Shown here piece after piece: positions 46,340 to 57,837 of a stretch of 64,000 nucleotides of DNA (position 1 is the stretch's first letter; the number at the start of each line of letters is the position of its first letter). Source of the DNA: Bidens hawaiensis. Lineage: Eukaryota; Streptophyta; Magnoliopsida; Asterales; Asteraceae. The notes beneath the pieces are model-generated. The model was not told where the DNA came from. It was given only the letters and a program-made list of their open reading frames with translations, and made no database searches. Where the stretch lies: positions 1 to 64,000 of the forward strand of contig JAIQDT010005004.1 of NCBI GenBank assembly GCA_021521415.1. Reading direction: 5' to 3'. The translations under genes and the position numbers were made by a program.

Positions 46340-46926
46340 TGTTGGGTGCATATTTTTTATCCTCAGGATTGACTATGATTCAAGGATTCCGAGCTATCTT
46401 GCCGACGTGATTATTCTGAGGATGATATTTATCTAATTCAATTGTCCTATATTATTTTTATTTGTTTTGCAGATAAGACCATATGATTAATGTGCTTATA
46501 AGAACGTGGGTTTGCAATGGATATTATTTGAACTTCGTCAAACTGAACGTGGGTAGCAACGGATCATGGGAAGACTTAGTCTAGGGTTTCCGGATTATTT
46601 GGAATTTCAGTTGAATTCTTTTATTATATAAATGAGCTGATAAGATCATTAGAACACACACTTCACTTGTTTAGCTACTAGCACTCATTGTATCACTTAG
46701 CTTACGATCGTTTATCAGCTCCACCACTTGTAACCACCTTTTTGTTATTAATAAAACTGACGGTGATAGTTTTCACCGTCCGGGGATTTTTTGTGCTGGA
46801 GATTCTCACAATCAAGGGCTTTTTCCCTCGTAATCAAATCATCGTGTTCACTTATTTTTCGTTCTAGCACTCTACCTCACGTACTAATTTGATCAAAAGT
46901 TACTTTGTTAATTTTTGACCGAAACA
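46340..46926 (+). repeat. 5' LTR of the Tat-like element (587 bp)
   Basis: TGTTGGGTGCATA start and GACCGAAACA end, followed by the primer-binding region. A TTATATAAAT box at 46623-46632 may be the TATA element, and AATAAAAC at 46750 a polyadenylation word. Confidence 0.85.
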
Positions 46927-47006
46927 ATTTGGCGCCCACGATGGGGCAAACGGTGCTTTGATCATTATTCACTCTCAAACTAAACCCTACTCTCAATATC
47001 CCCAAC

Positions 47007-48882
47007 ATGTCTTCCCAACCAAAGATTGTTTCCTCTTCTGCCGCAGATTCAGATTCCTCTGCGAGGCCACCTATGCCTCCTCCTTCTACTGGTGATATCC
47101 CAAAGAAACTTGACAATGTTCAGAAGAAACCTGCTACTCCCGTGTTCTCGAGATCAAGGCCATCTCCTCAGGATCCCGTCATGGTGTCCAACAACGACCT
47201 TCTGTCTCAGTACAGACGGTTACAGGAACAGATGGGTCGCCAGAACAAGACCAATTAGATGCTCGTGAGGGAACTGGAAGATTTCAAGAAAGCCAAGAAG
47301 CCGGCGGAAGAATTCACACCACTAGTCCCGAGGTCTCTGGATTTCACCCCTCCAGGATCTTCAGGATTGGTGCATCCAGAGTCAACCATGGCATACAACT
47401 CTGGATCCTCATCTTTCCAGCGTTCGGGGTCTGCGGGATTGCACTTACCTGTATCCCAAGGATACACGTATGCATCCCCTGCTGGGCCTCTTCAATATGT
47501 AAGATCCTCAGGATTGTTCCATCAGGCGGGATTTACAGGTCCTTATCAGCAAGCGGCATCCTCGGGATTAGCTCAAGATTAGCAGCTCACAGGATCCTCT
47601 GATGTGCACCAGGGAGACTTTATCCCGATGCAGGCTAACACTTCGACCGCTCCGCTTACCACCCCTAGAAATACTATATTTGGGAATACGAGCTACAACG
47701 CCCATACTGTTCCTCAGAATATTAATCTGGGTAACTTTTTCAATACAATTCCATTTAATGCTAACCAAGGATTTTTGAAGGATGCAGGCATAAGTTCAAG
47801 TTTAGCCCGAGAATTACAGAAGCTTAAGGACATGATATCAAATGTTCCCGGTGTAATCCGTTCCATAGCTGAAGTTCCCACTGATAGTCACAGAATATCC
47901 CGATTTGTGCTATCAATTGGTGACGTACAGATCCCGAAACGGTTTCAAACCCCAAATATGAAACTGTATGATGGTTCAACGGATCCTGAGGAACACGTCG
48001 CACAATATTGAGAGCGTATGGAGATCAATCCAATCCCTATGGAAATCAAGGAAGCATGTATTTGCAAGGGGTTTGGGTCTACCTTGATCGGAACAGCCAT
48101 GAAATCGCTACTGAGTATCCCTCCTAACACTATCACTTCTTTTTCTCATTTAGTTAACATGTTTAATAACCAGGTTTCTTGCAGTAGAACTTTTAAGAAA
48201 TTGACAGGTGATCTTTATAGGGTTACCAGAATCCTGGGGAATCATTGAGAGATTTTATTACCAGGTTTAGTAAGGAGTCGCTGGAGATTCCAAATCTAAA
48301 CCCAGCTTCAGCAATGGAAGCTCTTAAGTTGGGGTTAGAAAAAGACTCCTCTTTCTATGATGATCTTGTTATGACTCCATGCAGGTCATTATATGAAGCA
48401 AGAAACAGATCTCTGAGGTTTATCAGGCTAGAAGACGACAAGAAAAACTTTAAAAAGATCGATATCCCGAAGTATGATCAGACGAAGAGGAAAGCTGAAT
48501 CCCCGGGAAAATCATATGGATCAAAACCTTACTATAAGCCTGATAAATCCAAGGATTAATGCAGTAGATGATAAAAATGATGAAGAATATCCTAAGGTCT
48601 CTGAATATTGTTTTTCTGTTGATATTGGTGGATTAATGTGTGCCATGCAGGATTTAGGTGAGAAAGCCAGGTGTTCAAGGAAAATGGAAAAACAAGGATC
48701 CTGGAAAGACAAATCAAAATGGTGTGCCTTCCACGAAGACTTTGGGCACTTAACTGATAATTGCATTGCACTCAGAAGGGAGATCAGATATTTTCTCAGC
48801 AAAGGCCTCTTGAAAGAGCTACTTGGAAAGAAGAAGGGAAGAGAGCAAAATCCTGAAAAAGTTCCTAAAAGGCTGACTCCTC
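47007..48882 (+). pseudogene. Tat-like gypsy gag, broken by stops and frameshifts
   Basis: ATG 47007 opens a Pro/Ser-rich N-terminus. The capsid-type gag segment is recognisable in pieces: RFQTPNMKLYDGSTDPEEHV, MEINPIPMEIKEACICKGFG, TITSFSHLVNMFNNQVSCSR, FITRFSKESLEIPNLNPASA and YDDLVMTPCRSLYEARNRSL. The later segment WCAFHEDFGHLTDNCIALRR with LKELLGKKKG is the zinc-knuckle-like part of this lineage. Stops at 47256 (TAG), 47581 (TAG) and 48009 (TGA) and shifts near 48245 and 48555 break it. It is cut at 48883. Confidence 0.85.
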
Positions 48883-49431
48883 TGTTGGGTTTTATACAAG
48901 TTTATCAAAGTCAAGTTAACCATATTTAACTAGAAAAACGCAACGGAAGCTAAGATTTTAAATCTTGTTATGGACATACCAATATGTTAATACTAAAACC
49001 CAATGAACAAGGATCAAAATTACAAGAACAATATGCTCACAAAAATGTAAATTGTACCTTCTTCTACCTTTAGAAGAATAAGTAAGATGTTGAAGATGAT
49101 GTTGGATGAATGGCAAGCCTCCAAAGAAGAAGACCTCAAGATAGTGATACCCCAAGCTTTTGTGACAACACCAAGTGATTGCTAGGATTTAAGAACACTT
49201 AAACAAGCTCACCAAGCTCTCCCAAAATCCCCTCTTTGGCCGTGAGTTTTTGGAGGAGGAAGAGAGAGTTTTTTTGTTATTTTTCTTTCAACTCACTTGA
49301 ATTCAAAAAAAAATAACAAAGAGAGGATTAATTTGCATGTCTTTTGATTGGAGGTCTATATGGAGGTTGTCAACACAAAAGGACAAAATATGTTTGGACA
49401 AAACTACCACCCACATGGGTGGCCGGTTTTA

Positions 49432-49462
<31 letters not shown>

Positions 49463-49793
49463 GTGTTTTTGTTTTAACCATTTAAAACATCTCCTAATTA
49501 TTTTATAAAACTTATTTTATAAAATGTACATGCATTTACATAATTATTTAACCAATTAAATAATTAATTTATATAAACAAATTACCCAGATAATTTATTT
49601 AAATCCTCAACTGTGTTTGTTTAGAAAACCAATTTTCTAAACACGTAGTGTTCGGTATTCATTTAAATGACCAACTCATTAAAAGAATACATTTGGTGTC
49701 GTCTAGCTTGTTATTGGGTATGACCCGACTTGGATCAAACACAGTTAGCCACATTAGTATAAGTATGTGTCTCGGGCATACGTAATTCCAACA
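48883..49793 (-). repeat. 3' LTR of the young copia element (911 bp)
   Basis: TGTTGGGTTTTATACAAG start and GTAATTCCAACA end in plus reading. The inner border is marked by the polypurine tract GCAAGTGGGAGAT (minus strand) at 49794-49806. A T run lies at about 49434-49462. Confidence 0.95.
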
Positions 49794-50560
49794 ATCTCCC
49801 ACTTGCACGAGATACATAGAAAATTAATGCAAGTGGTGAATACCGCCTAACAACAGTTCACCACCCCTAATGTGTTTGACGAAGTGCCATTCAATAACAT
49901 CATCCCTTCAAGTCCCTTACTTGATATGATTTAGGTGAATCTATCATTATATCCCTTCGTTGCTAGATGTCATGTTGGATCTAAGAGACATAGGTGATCA
50001 TTCTCTTTACAATTCAACTTTATCAGGCCTTAGACATCTAAACTCTCAACACATAAGAGGAACAAATTCCGTCTTGATTGTATACGCCTCTCACTATCAC
50101 TTTATACTCCACCCGAGCTCATCCTTATGTACCATCTTTTACGAATAGCGAAGGGGAGAGTCAAAGTGTAATACTTGGTGAAAATCAAGACCCAATATAC
50201 ATCTCAGGTCTAAGGATAATATGAAATTCTCCTTTACTCAAGATTACTAATGATCAAGTCAATCGACTCCATGTAGTAATATTGAGAGCGGGTCAGTCCA
50301 ATATTTGTATCCCACAAATATCTATGAACTTTGGCAGCAAACCTATGCTCCATATTCATTCCTTATGAATATCCACCAATCCTAGTTCATAATAGTCTTG
50401 CTTCATATTTGTTCCCACAAATGTGATCGACTACGGACTTTTAGAATAAGATAACTTATTCATGGATTAAACATGCAAAATTTAGAATTTAACTCAAGAT
50501 TCCATAATCATATAAAAGAGTTAAATTACAAAAGTCTTTTAAACTTTAATACAAAATAGA

Positions 50561-53500
50561 TCAAATCCAATTACTAGAATATCGAAGTCCTAAGCCACTC
50601 GCATGACGCTCATGTTTCGGTCTTTCTAGGAGCTTCGTGAATGGATCCGCAAGATTTTGATCAGTTCCAACTTTGCGAATACATATCTTTCCTTTTTCAA
50701 CTTCATCCCTTATGTAGTTGAATCTCCGCTCTATGTGCCTTGTCTTTTGGTGCGAACGAGGTTCCTTGATTTGAGCAATCGCACCCTCGTTGTCACAAAA
50801 GATTTCTAGGGGGTCTTGAATGGAAGAGACCACCCCTAGATCAGTAATGAATTTCTTCAACCATGCAGCTTCTTGAGCTGCTAATGAAGCGGCGATGTAT
50901 TCTGATTCTGTAGTGGACAATGCTACCACTTCCTGTTTTGAGCTCTTCCAAGAGACAGCTCCTCCATTAAGAGTGAACACATACCCAGATTGTGATCGAG
51001 AATCATCTCGATCAGTTTGGAAGCTCGCATCCGTGTAACCTTTTATAGCGAGTTCCTCCTCACCAGATCCATATATTAGAAACATATCCTTAGTTCTCCT
51101 AAGGTATTTCAATATGCTCTTAACAGCCATCCAATGACTGTTTCCTGGATTCTGTTGATATCTGCTTGTCATGCTCAAAGCGCATGACACATCCGGTCTA
51201 GTACATATCATCGCATACATGATGGATCCTATAGCAGAAGCATATGGGATTTGTTTCATCATCTCTTGCTCACCCTTTGAGCTTGGACATTGATCTGAAC
51301 TCAATATGGTCCCTCTTTGAATAGGTACAAAACCTTTCTTGGAGTTTTCCATCTTGAACCTTTTCAAGATCTTATCAATGTATGTACTTTGGTTCAAACC
51401 TATCAAGCGCCTTGACCTATCCCTATAGATCTTTATTCCCAAAATATAGGCAGCTTCACCAAGATCCTTGATGGAAAATCTACTTCCAAGCCAAGCCTTA
51501 ACGCTTTCCATGGTTGGAATGTCATTTCCAAATAGTAGAATGTCATCGACATACAATACTAAGAAGGTAATTATACTCCCACTAGCCTTTTTATACACAC
51601 AAGCCTCATCAGCGTTCTTGATGAATCCAAAATTTTTGATTTCTTCATCAAAACGATGATTCCAAGTTCTAGATGCTTGTTTCAATCCATAGATTGATTT
51701 CTTTAACTTGCATACTTTATTAGGATGTTTTGGATCGACAAAACCTTCAGGCTGAACCATATAGACATCTTCCTCAAGATATCCATTTAGGAAAGCGGTC
51801 TTGACATCCATTTGCCAAATTTCATAATCATAATGTGCAGCTATGGCAAATAATATCCTAATAGACTTTAGCATTGCCACAGGCGAAAAAGTTTCATCAT
51901 AATCAACCCCTTGAGTTTGAGTGAAACCTTTAGCTACAAGTCTTGCTTTATAAGTATCCAAGTTTCCATGCATATCAGTTTTTCTTTTGAAAACCCACTT
52001 ACTTCCAACAGTTTTGGTGTTAAGTGGTGATTCAACCAATTCCCAAACTTGGTTGTCATACATGGATTGCATCTCAACGTTCATGGCTTCAAGCCATTTG
52101 TCACAATCATTCTTGGACATTGCATCACGGTATGTGGTTGGTTCATCCGAATCTACCACGTAGCAACCTTCTACAAAAAATCCATATCTTTCGGGTGGAT
52201 TGCTAACTCTACCAGATCTGCGAACGTTTTGTGTGTTTTGATCAACCACTTGATCACTTTCAACAACCTCTTGTTGAGTGCTAGTATCAACCAATTGTGT
52301 ATCATCTTGTGATTCTTGATCCTCATCAAATTTCACTGTTCTACTATTAGTTCCTTCCTTAAGGAACTTAGTTTCCAAGAACTTACCCTTTCGAGCAATA
52401 ATAACATTTTGCTCACTAGGATCGTAAAAGTAATATCCTATATCATCTTTAGGGTAACCAATAAAGATACACTTAGTGGATCGGACTTCTAATTTGTTTG
52501 GGGTGTATTGCTTTACATAAGTTTCACAACCCCAAACTTTTAAGAATGATAGCGATGGAGCCTTTCCATGCCATATTTCAAAAGGTGTCTTCTCCACTTT
52601 CTTGGTTGGAGCCATATTCAATATGCGAACAGCGGAAAGTAAAGCATAGCCCCAAAATGATAGAGGTAAAGTGCTTCTAGCCATCATCGATCGAACCATA
52701 TCTAATAGGGTACGATTTCTCCTTTCAGACACACCATTATGTTGTGGTGTTCCAGGTGGAGTAAGTTGTGAAATAATTCCACAACTCTTAAGATGATCTT
52801 GAAAAACACCACTTAGGTATTCACCTCCTCTATCACTACGAAGTACTTTGATTGTGGTTTTGAGTTGCCTTTCTACTTCAGTTTTGAAGTCTTTGAACAT
52901 TTCAAAAGCTTCATCTTTGTGTTTCATTAAGTACACATAACCATATCGACTATAATCGTCAATAAAGGTAATGAAGTATCTTTCACCATTCCTAGTCATT
53001 GGTCTAAAAGGACCACATACATCCGAATGTATGATACCCAATAATTCTTTTGACCTTTCAAAAGTTTTATTAAAGGGTTGCTTTGTCATTTTGCCTTGTA
53101 AACAAGATTCACATACATCAAATGAATCAAACTCATTGGTTTCTAGAATACCACTCTTGCGAAGAGTTTGCATGCGATTCTTGCTTATATGTCCAAGGCG
53201 ACAATGCCAAAGATAGGAATCACCCAAGTCCTTCTTGAGTTTCTTGGTGTTGACATTATACATTGAACTACTATGTGACATACCACTTTGATCTATTTCA
53301 TATATACCATTCATGGGTATAGCTTTAAAATAAAATATGCCATTCATCAAAACATGAATATCATAATCCACAAATTTAAAATCAAAGCCACATTGTTTTA
53401 AAAGGGACACGGAAATAATGTTTCTCCTTAACTTAGGAGCATACAAAACATTTTTCAAAATTACTTCCAAACCACTTGGAAGCTTTAACAAGTAGTCTCC

Positions 53501-54571
53501 TTGAGCTTGGACTTCAACTCTTGCTCCATTGCCCATAAAGAGACTAATGTCCCCTTTGTTGAGTTGTTTATTTCTTTTGAACCCCTGCAACAAATTGCAA
53601 ATGTGAGTTCCACATCCGGTATCAAGTACCCATGTATTTGAAGAAATAACATTTAGTTCAACATATATAGTAAAGATAATACCTGAGGTATGCCCCGCAT
53701 CCCTCTTATCTTTTAATGCATTGAGATAGGTCGGACAATTCCTTTTCCAATGACCTATCTCTCCACACTCAAAGCATGGATCTTGCGCCGCAACCTTTTG
53801 CTTCTTTTCCTTCGGTTTGATGGGTGTGATGGCTTTCCTCTTTCCCTTTCCTTGGACGTGGCCCTTGCCCTTAGCAACACTTGCTTTGGGGTTGGAGTTA
53901 TGTCCCCTTTTGCCTTCATTGATTGTTAGAACGGGTAAAACCCTTTTACCCATTCCCGCTTCGGCCGTTCTTAGCATTGCGTGAAGCTCACCAATGCTTT
54001 TGTCCCACCCATTCATGTTATAGTTCATGACAAAGGTTTCAAACCTTTTGGTCAAAGAGTTGAGGATCAAATCCGTAGCCAACTCATTAGAGACGGGACA
54101 ATTCAACCTACGAAGCTTTTCAATGTAGCTTTTCATCTTTAGGACATAAGATGAGACGCTTTGGGTTTCCTCCATACGACATGCATGAAACGCTCGAACC
54201 GTTTCGAAACGTTCCGCTCTAGCTTGTTGAAGGAACATTTCCTTCAATTGAGTTATCATGTCGTATGCCCCATGATGCTCGAAATCCTTTTGGATTTCGG
54301 GAATCATAGTCCCTAACATGAGGCAAGAGGCTTGCACCGAATCTTTGGTGTACTTGACCCAATCGTTATAAGCCTCTTCATCTTCCACGTTAGGCTCGTC
54401 GGGAATGGGATCGTCTAAGACATATGATATCTCTTCTTGCTTGAGAACTATTCTCAAGTTGCGATACCAATCCATAAAGTTATTATGGTTTAGACGATCC
54501 TTTTCAAGGATGGTTCTTAAGGATAGGTTACGGGTGTTATGGGTAGAGGTGTTTGCATTGTTAGCGGCCAT
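50561..54571 (-). CDS. Copia gag-pol polyprotein, intact, 1336 codons
   Basis: One frame encodes all proteins for reverse transcription and integration. Gag occupies roughly residues 1-240 (LILNSLTKRFETFVMNYNMN, SIGELHAMLRTAEAGMGKRV), with a CCHC knuckle CFECGEIGHWKRNC near 265. The protease site is LDTG at about 316-319. Integrase has WHCRLGHISKNRM and CESCLQGK (about 453-490) and the DDE residues in HSDVCGPF (about 515), RSDRGGEY (about 579) and NGVSERRNRT (about 615). RT has KWVFKRK (about 864), MDVKTAFLNGYLEEDVYM and YVDDILL near 1005. RNase H begins YTDASFQTD near 1186 and includes STTESEYIAA. The C-terminus ends HASGLGLRYSSNWI. All key residues are present. ATG 54571 follows a long leader; no frameshift separates gag and pol, as is usual in plant copia. 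Confidence 0.97.
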   Translation of the reverse strand: MAANNANTSTHNTRNLSLRTILEKDRLNHNNFMDWYRNLRIVLKQEEISYVLDDPIPDEPNVEDEEAYNDWVKYTKDSVQASCLMLGTMIPEIQKDFEHHGAYDMITQLKEMFLQQARAERFETVRAFHACRMEETQSVSSYVLKMKSYIEKLRRLNCPVSNELATDLILNSLTKRFETFVMNYNMNGWDKSIGELHAMLRTAEAGMGKRVLPVLTINEGKRGHNSNPKASVAKGKGHVQGKGKRKAITPIKPKEKKQKVAAQDPCFECGEIGHWKRNCPTYLNALKDKRDAGHTSGIIFTIYVELNVISSNTWVLDTGCGTHICNLLQGFKRNKQLNKGDISLFMGNGARVEVQAQGDYLLKLPSGLEVILKNVLYAPKLRRNIISVSLLKQCGFDFKFVDYDIHVLMNGIFYFKAIPMNGIYEIDQSGMSHSSSMYNVNTKKLKKDLGDSYLWHCRLGHISKNRMQTLRKSGILETNEFDSFDVCESCLQGKMTKQPFNKTFERSKELLGIIHSDVCGPFRPMTRNGERYFITFIDDYSRYGYVYLMKHKDEAFEMFKDFKTEVERQLKTTIKVLRSDRGGEYLSGVFQDHLKSCGIISQLTPPGTPQHNGVSERRNRTLLDMVRSMMARSTLPLSFWGYALLSAVRILNMAPTKKVEKTPFEIWHGKAPSLSFLKVWGCETYVKQYTPNKLEVRSTKCIFIGYPKDDIGYYFYDPSEQNVIIARKGKFLETKFLKEGTNSRTVKFDEDQESQDDTQLVDTSTQQEVVESDQVVDQNTQNVRRSGRVSNPPERYGFFVEGCYVVDSDEPTTYRDAMSKNDCDKWLEAMNVEMQSMYDNQVWELVESPLNTKTVGSKWVFKRKTDMHGNLDTYKARLVAKGFTQTQGVDYDETFSPVAMLKSIRILFAIAAHYDYEIWQMDVKTAFLNGYLEEDVYMVQPEGFVDPKHPNKVCKLKKSIYGLKQASRTWNHRFDEEIKNFGFIKNADEACVYKKASGSIITFLVLYVDDILLFGNDIPTMESVKAWLGSRFSIKDLGEAAYILGIKIYRDRSRRLIGLNQSTYIDKILKRFKMENSKKGFVPIQRGTILSSDQCPSSKGEQEMMKQIPYASAIGSIMYAMICTRPDVSCALSMTSRYQQNPGNSHWMAVKSILKYLRRTKDMFLIYGSGEEELAIKGYTDASFQTDRDDSRSQSGYVFTLNGGAVSWKSSKQEVVALSTTESEYIAASLAAQEAAWLKKFITDLGVVSSIQDPLEIFCDNEGAIAQIKEPRSHQKTRHIERRFNYIRDEVEKGKICIRKVGTDQNLADPFTKLLERPKHERHASGLGLRYSSNWI

Positions 54572-54689
54572 CTACAAAATTTAACAAAGTTCTATTTTAG
54601 TATTATAAACAATTTAATTATTAATACCCTTTTATTCCAAATTTTAAAATAATAATTAAATTCTAGAATCCAACGATAAATCAAATTTC

Positions 54690-55002
54690 GGTTAGGTGAC
54701 CTTTATCCCGTTATTTGATTTAACAAGGTAGTCAACCTTGACAATTGCAACCCTTTGCAACTTCTAGAGGTATGGGACCATTCGAAATCCTTATTTCGTG
54801 TTGGCATGTTTATCCCATCAACACCATTGGACCCTTTTGCTTAGGTGACCTTTATCACATGGTTTCCAATTCAAGTCGTCCTACTTGTATAAACATGTAA
54901 GATTAACATACAAGTGGTTAGGTGACCTTTATCCCACAATTATGTTAATATTACCTTAAGTATATTAGTTTGCTCTAAAATGGTTAGGTGACCTTTATCC
55001 CA
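54690..55002 (+). repeat. Leader repeats of GGTTAGGTGACCTTTATCCC, four copies
   Basis: Copies start at 54690, 54840 (variant CTTAGGTGACCTTTATCAC), 54916 and 54982, in the untranslated leader of the young copia element 120-430 bases before the gag start. Three matching copies lie in the leader of the deleted derivative at 29244-29529. Confidence 0.9.
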
Positions 55003-56207
55003 TTTAAAGTTTCCTAATACGTTAAGTGTCTTACAAAAGGATGGTGTTAGACTTGTTTCCTTGGTAATTATGAAAAGGGATTTTTAAGTTTTCCAATATT
55101 CTAGTTTGAAAAACATTATGCCATATCCTAACATGCATTTAGTAATATGGCGATTTTGAAAACCAATTTTCAAGGTCCAAGTTATAATAAAACCAATTTT
55201 ATTATATGTGAGTAATCGCTTAGTTTTAATAAACCCATTTAATTAAACTAATTGACGTGATATTACCAAATATATATTAGAACCCGTTTTATGCTTGTTG
55301 TCCTTCCTATGTGACGGTTTGGATATCCTAATATCTATCAACCACACATTACATAAAGTAAAACAAACAACCAAGCATACACATGCAAAATATAGTCATA
55401 ACCGAAAACCGCTAAATTTGACCATACTTGTTAGCCGAAACAAGTATAGGTCATAGGTCACACCTAAGGGACAAAACATGACACAAGGATGGAATGTTGA
55501 CTCCCACTTGATCTTGCATCCAAATGCTTCAAGTATCCTCTCCAAGTTGTTGTGTTCTTGTTGGGCTTGTTAATGGGCTCCAAACTTCCAAAAGTCTTCT
55601 TGGGCCCAAGAGTGAAATTTATGGGCCTAATGGGCTTGAATCCCATGATGGGCCGGTGAGGCCCAACAAGCCCAAAATTTCGGTCCAAGGCCCAAATCCA
55701 CCAATTCTTGCATCTTCAATTTTTTTTTTTTACAAAATGTATCCTAATACATATTTTTCTAAAAAAAAGGAAAATGCAACTAATCTATTTATTACAAACC
55801 AATTTATGAATAAATAAATTACACAAGCCTAAGATTATGAATTATTACAACCATATTGAATAATAAACATAATCAACATACACAAACAACACATCCAAGG
55901 TCTAGGTTTCGGTTATGACACAATCAAACATACCAAATGTTCTAAGCATGCAACCTAAGCAACCAATGCCCAAGTACCCAAAAAAAAACGGCCCCCCCCC
56001 CCCCAAGAGGCTACGGCCCAATTTTTTTATTTTTTATTTTTTTTATTTTCAACATCCAAATGTTAATAATGGTTTCCTAAGATCTTTGCATGCATGTCAA
56101 GATCTTACAAAACCATGGGGTAAAATCCACCAAAATTTCGGACCCCTTTTTCACCCATGAAAAACCCGAAATCTATGAACATGCAAGGAGCATAAGTCCT
56201 TGTAACC

Positions 56208-56221
56208 GGCTCTTGATGCCA
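56208..56221 (-). other. Primer-binding site of the young copia element
   Basis: The minus strand reads TGGCATCAAGAGCC one base after the 5' LTR end. It differs from the initiator-Met word TGGTATCAGAGC and is shared with the deleted derivative (28086 on). The priming tRNA is not identified here. Confidence 0.8.
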
Positions 56222-56222
56222 T

Positions 56223-57125
56223 TGTTGGGTTTTATACAAGTTTATCAAAGTCAAGTTAACCATATTTAACTAGAAAAACGCAACGGAAGCTAAGATTTTA
56301 AATCTTGTTATGGACATACCAATATGTTAATACTAAAACCCAATGAACAAGGATCAAAATTGCAAGAACAATATGCTCACAAAATGTAAATTGTACCTTC
56401 TTCTACCTTTAGAAGAATAAGTAAGATGTTGAAGATGATGTTGGATGAATGGCAAGCCTCCAAAGAAGAAGACCTCAAGATAGTGATACCCCAAGCTTTT
56501 GTGACAACACCAAGTGATTGCTAGGATTTAAGAACACTTAAACAAGCTCACCAAGCTCTCCCAAAATCCCCTCTTTGGCCGTGAGTTTTTGGAGGAGGAA
56601 GAGAGAGTTTTTGTTATTTTTCTTTCAACTCACTTGAATTCAAAAATAACAAAAAGAGGATTAATTTGCATGTCTTTTGATTGGAGGTCTATATGGAGGT
56701 TGTCAACACAAAAGGACAAAATATGTTTGGACAAAACTACCACCCACATGGGTGGCCGGTTTTACCTTTTTTTTTTTTTTTTTTTTTTTTTTTTGTGTTT
56801 TTGTTTTAACCATTTAAAACATCTCCTAATTATTTTATAAAACTTATTTTATAAAATGTACATGCATTTACATAATTATTTAACCAATTAAATAATTAAT
56901 TTATATAAACAAATTACCCAGATAATTTATTTAAATCCTCAACTGTGTTTGTTTAGAAAACCAATTTTCTAAACACGTAGTGTTCGGTATTCATTTAAAT
57001 GACCAACTCATTAAAAGAATACATTTGGTGTCGTCTAGCTTGTTATTGGGTATGACCCGACTTGGATCAAACACAGTTAGCCACATTAGTATAAGTATGT
57101 GTCTCGGGCATACGTAATTCCAACA
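56223..57125 (-). repeat. 5' LTR of the young copia element (903 bp)
   Basis: Nearly identical to 48883-49793. Differences seen are one A/G change near 56361, a one-base A-run change near 56385 and short T- or A-run length changes near 56609 and 56645. Confidence 0.95.
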
Positions 57126-57837
57126 ATCTATTCACAAACCACAAAAAGGGAAAGCTAACATTCGAATCAAAAATATTTTCCTTCTTTTGTTGTCAAATAA
57201 AAAATCATCCCAATATCGTCGAAAACCCATCTAAACGCTATAATAATATCATCAAGAACGTCTTTCTTCAGTATAATATATTAAATACAACTCATTTACA
57301 TTATCCATCTTAATTTTAATCATTTACCCAAATTTTTATAACTCAGAAATTACTTACAACACTATGATCCGACCAAACCACTATGTACATGTTGGTACAA
57401 CTCTATATCACATAGTACAAATAAAAGAAAAGGCAATAGATTTATGATCATAGTTTTTGCCAAATTAATCAGAAGAATATATATGATCATGTAAAATTGT
57501 AAATGTTACACTTGCATTTGACTAACGGTGGGGTCCACAAGGAGTGGGGTTTGCAGAGACAAGGTTGCATGGCTAGACCGCCACTTGCACCATCATTACA
57601 TGACAGTGACGGGCCACCACCGATAATACTATCACTCCATGCCACGTGGCATCTTCCCCATGTGGCATTGCTCTTATTTACAAATGGTTACCGGCCATAA
57701 TAACCGTTGGATGTTCTTCCTGACCTAACACACCGTATCTCTGTCAGATCATCTTTTGTTTTCAGTTCTTAAAGAGGCGCGGTGCGGCGACCGGGACTAA
57801 AATAAAAAAATTCATTTGATTATGTTCGTCATACTAC
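57126..57837. other. Non-repetitive-looking interval, no recognised gene
   Basis: No coding signal with family similarity. G-box-like CCACGTGG (57641) and CCCATGTGG words occur, as in plant promoters, but no gene follows. Confidence 0.4.

Larger units (their letters stand above)
46340..48882 (+). mobile_element. Tat-like Ty3/gypsy element, 5' fragment
   Basis: LTR 46340-46926, primer-binding region TTTGGCGCCCACGATGGGGC at 46928-46947 and a degraded gag up to 48882. There pol is missing because the young copia element's LTR starts. After that element (57126 on) the gypsy sequence does not resume. The primer-binding word is of the type I associate with Tat/Retand elements and is clearly not initiator tRNA-Met. 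Confidence 0.85.
48883..57125 (-). mobile_element. Young, complete Ty1/copia retrotransposon
   Basis: Minus-strand order: 5' LTR 57125-56223, primer-binding site, 1.65-kb leader, one open polyprotein frame 54571-50561, 3' untranslated region with polypurine tract, 3' LTR 49793-48883. The LTRs differ by about two substitutions and a few homopolymer length changes, so insertion was recent. Outer flanks TCCTC (48878-48882) and ATCTA (57126-57130) do not match and belong to different sequence contexts. RNase H and RT style suggest the Angela/Tork side of plant copia, not verified. Confidence 0.95.
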
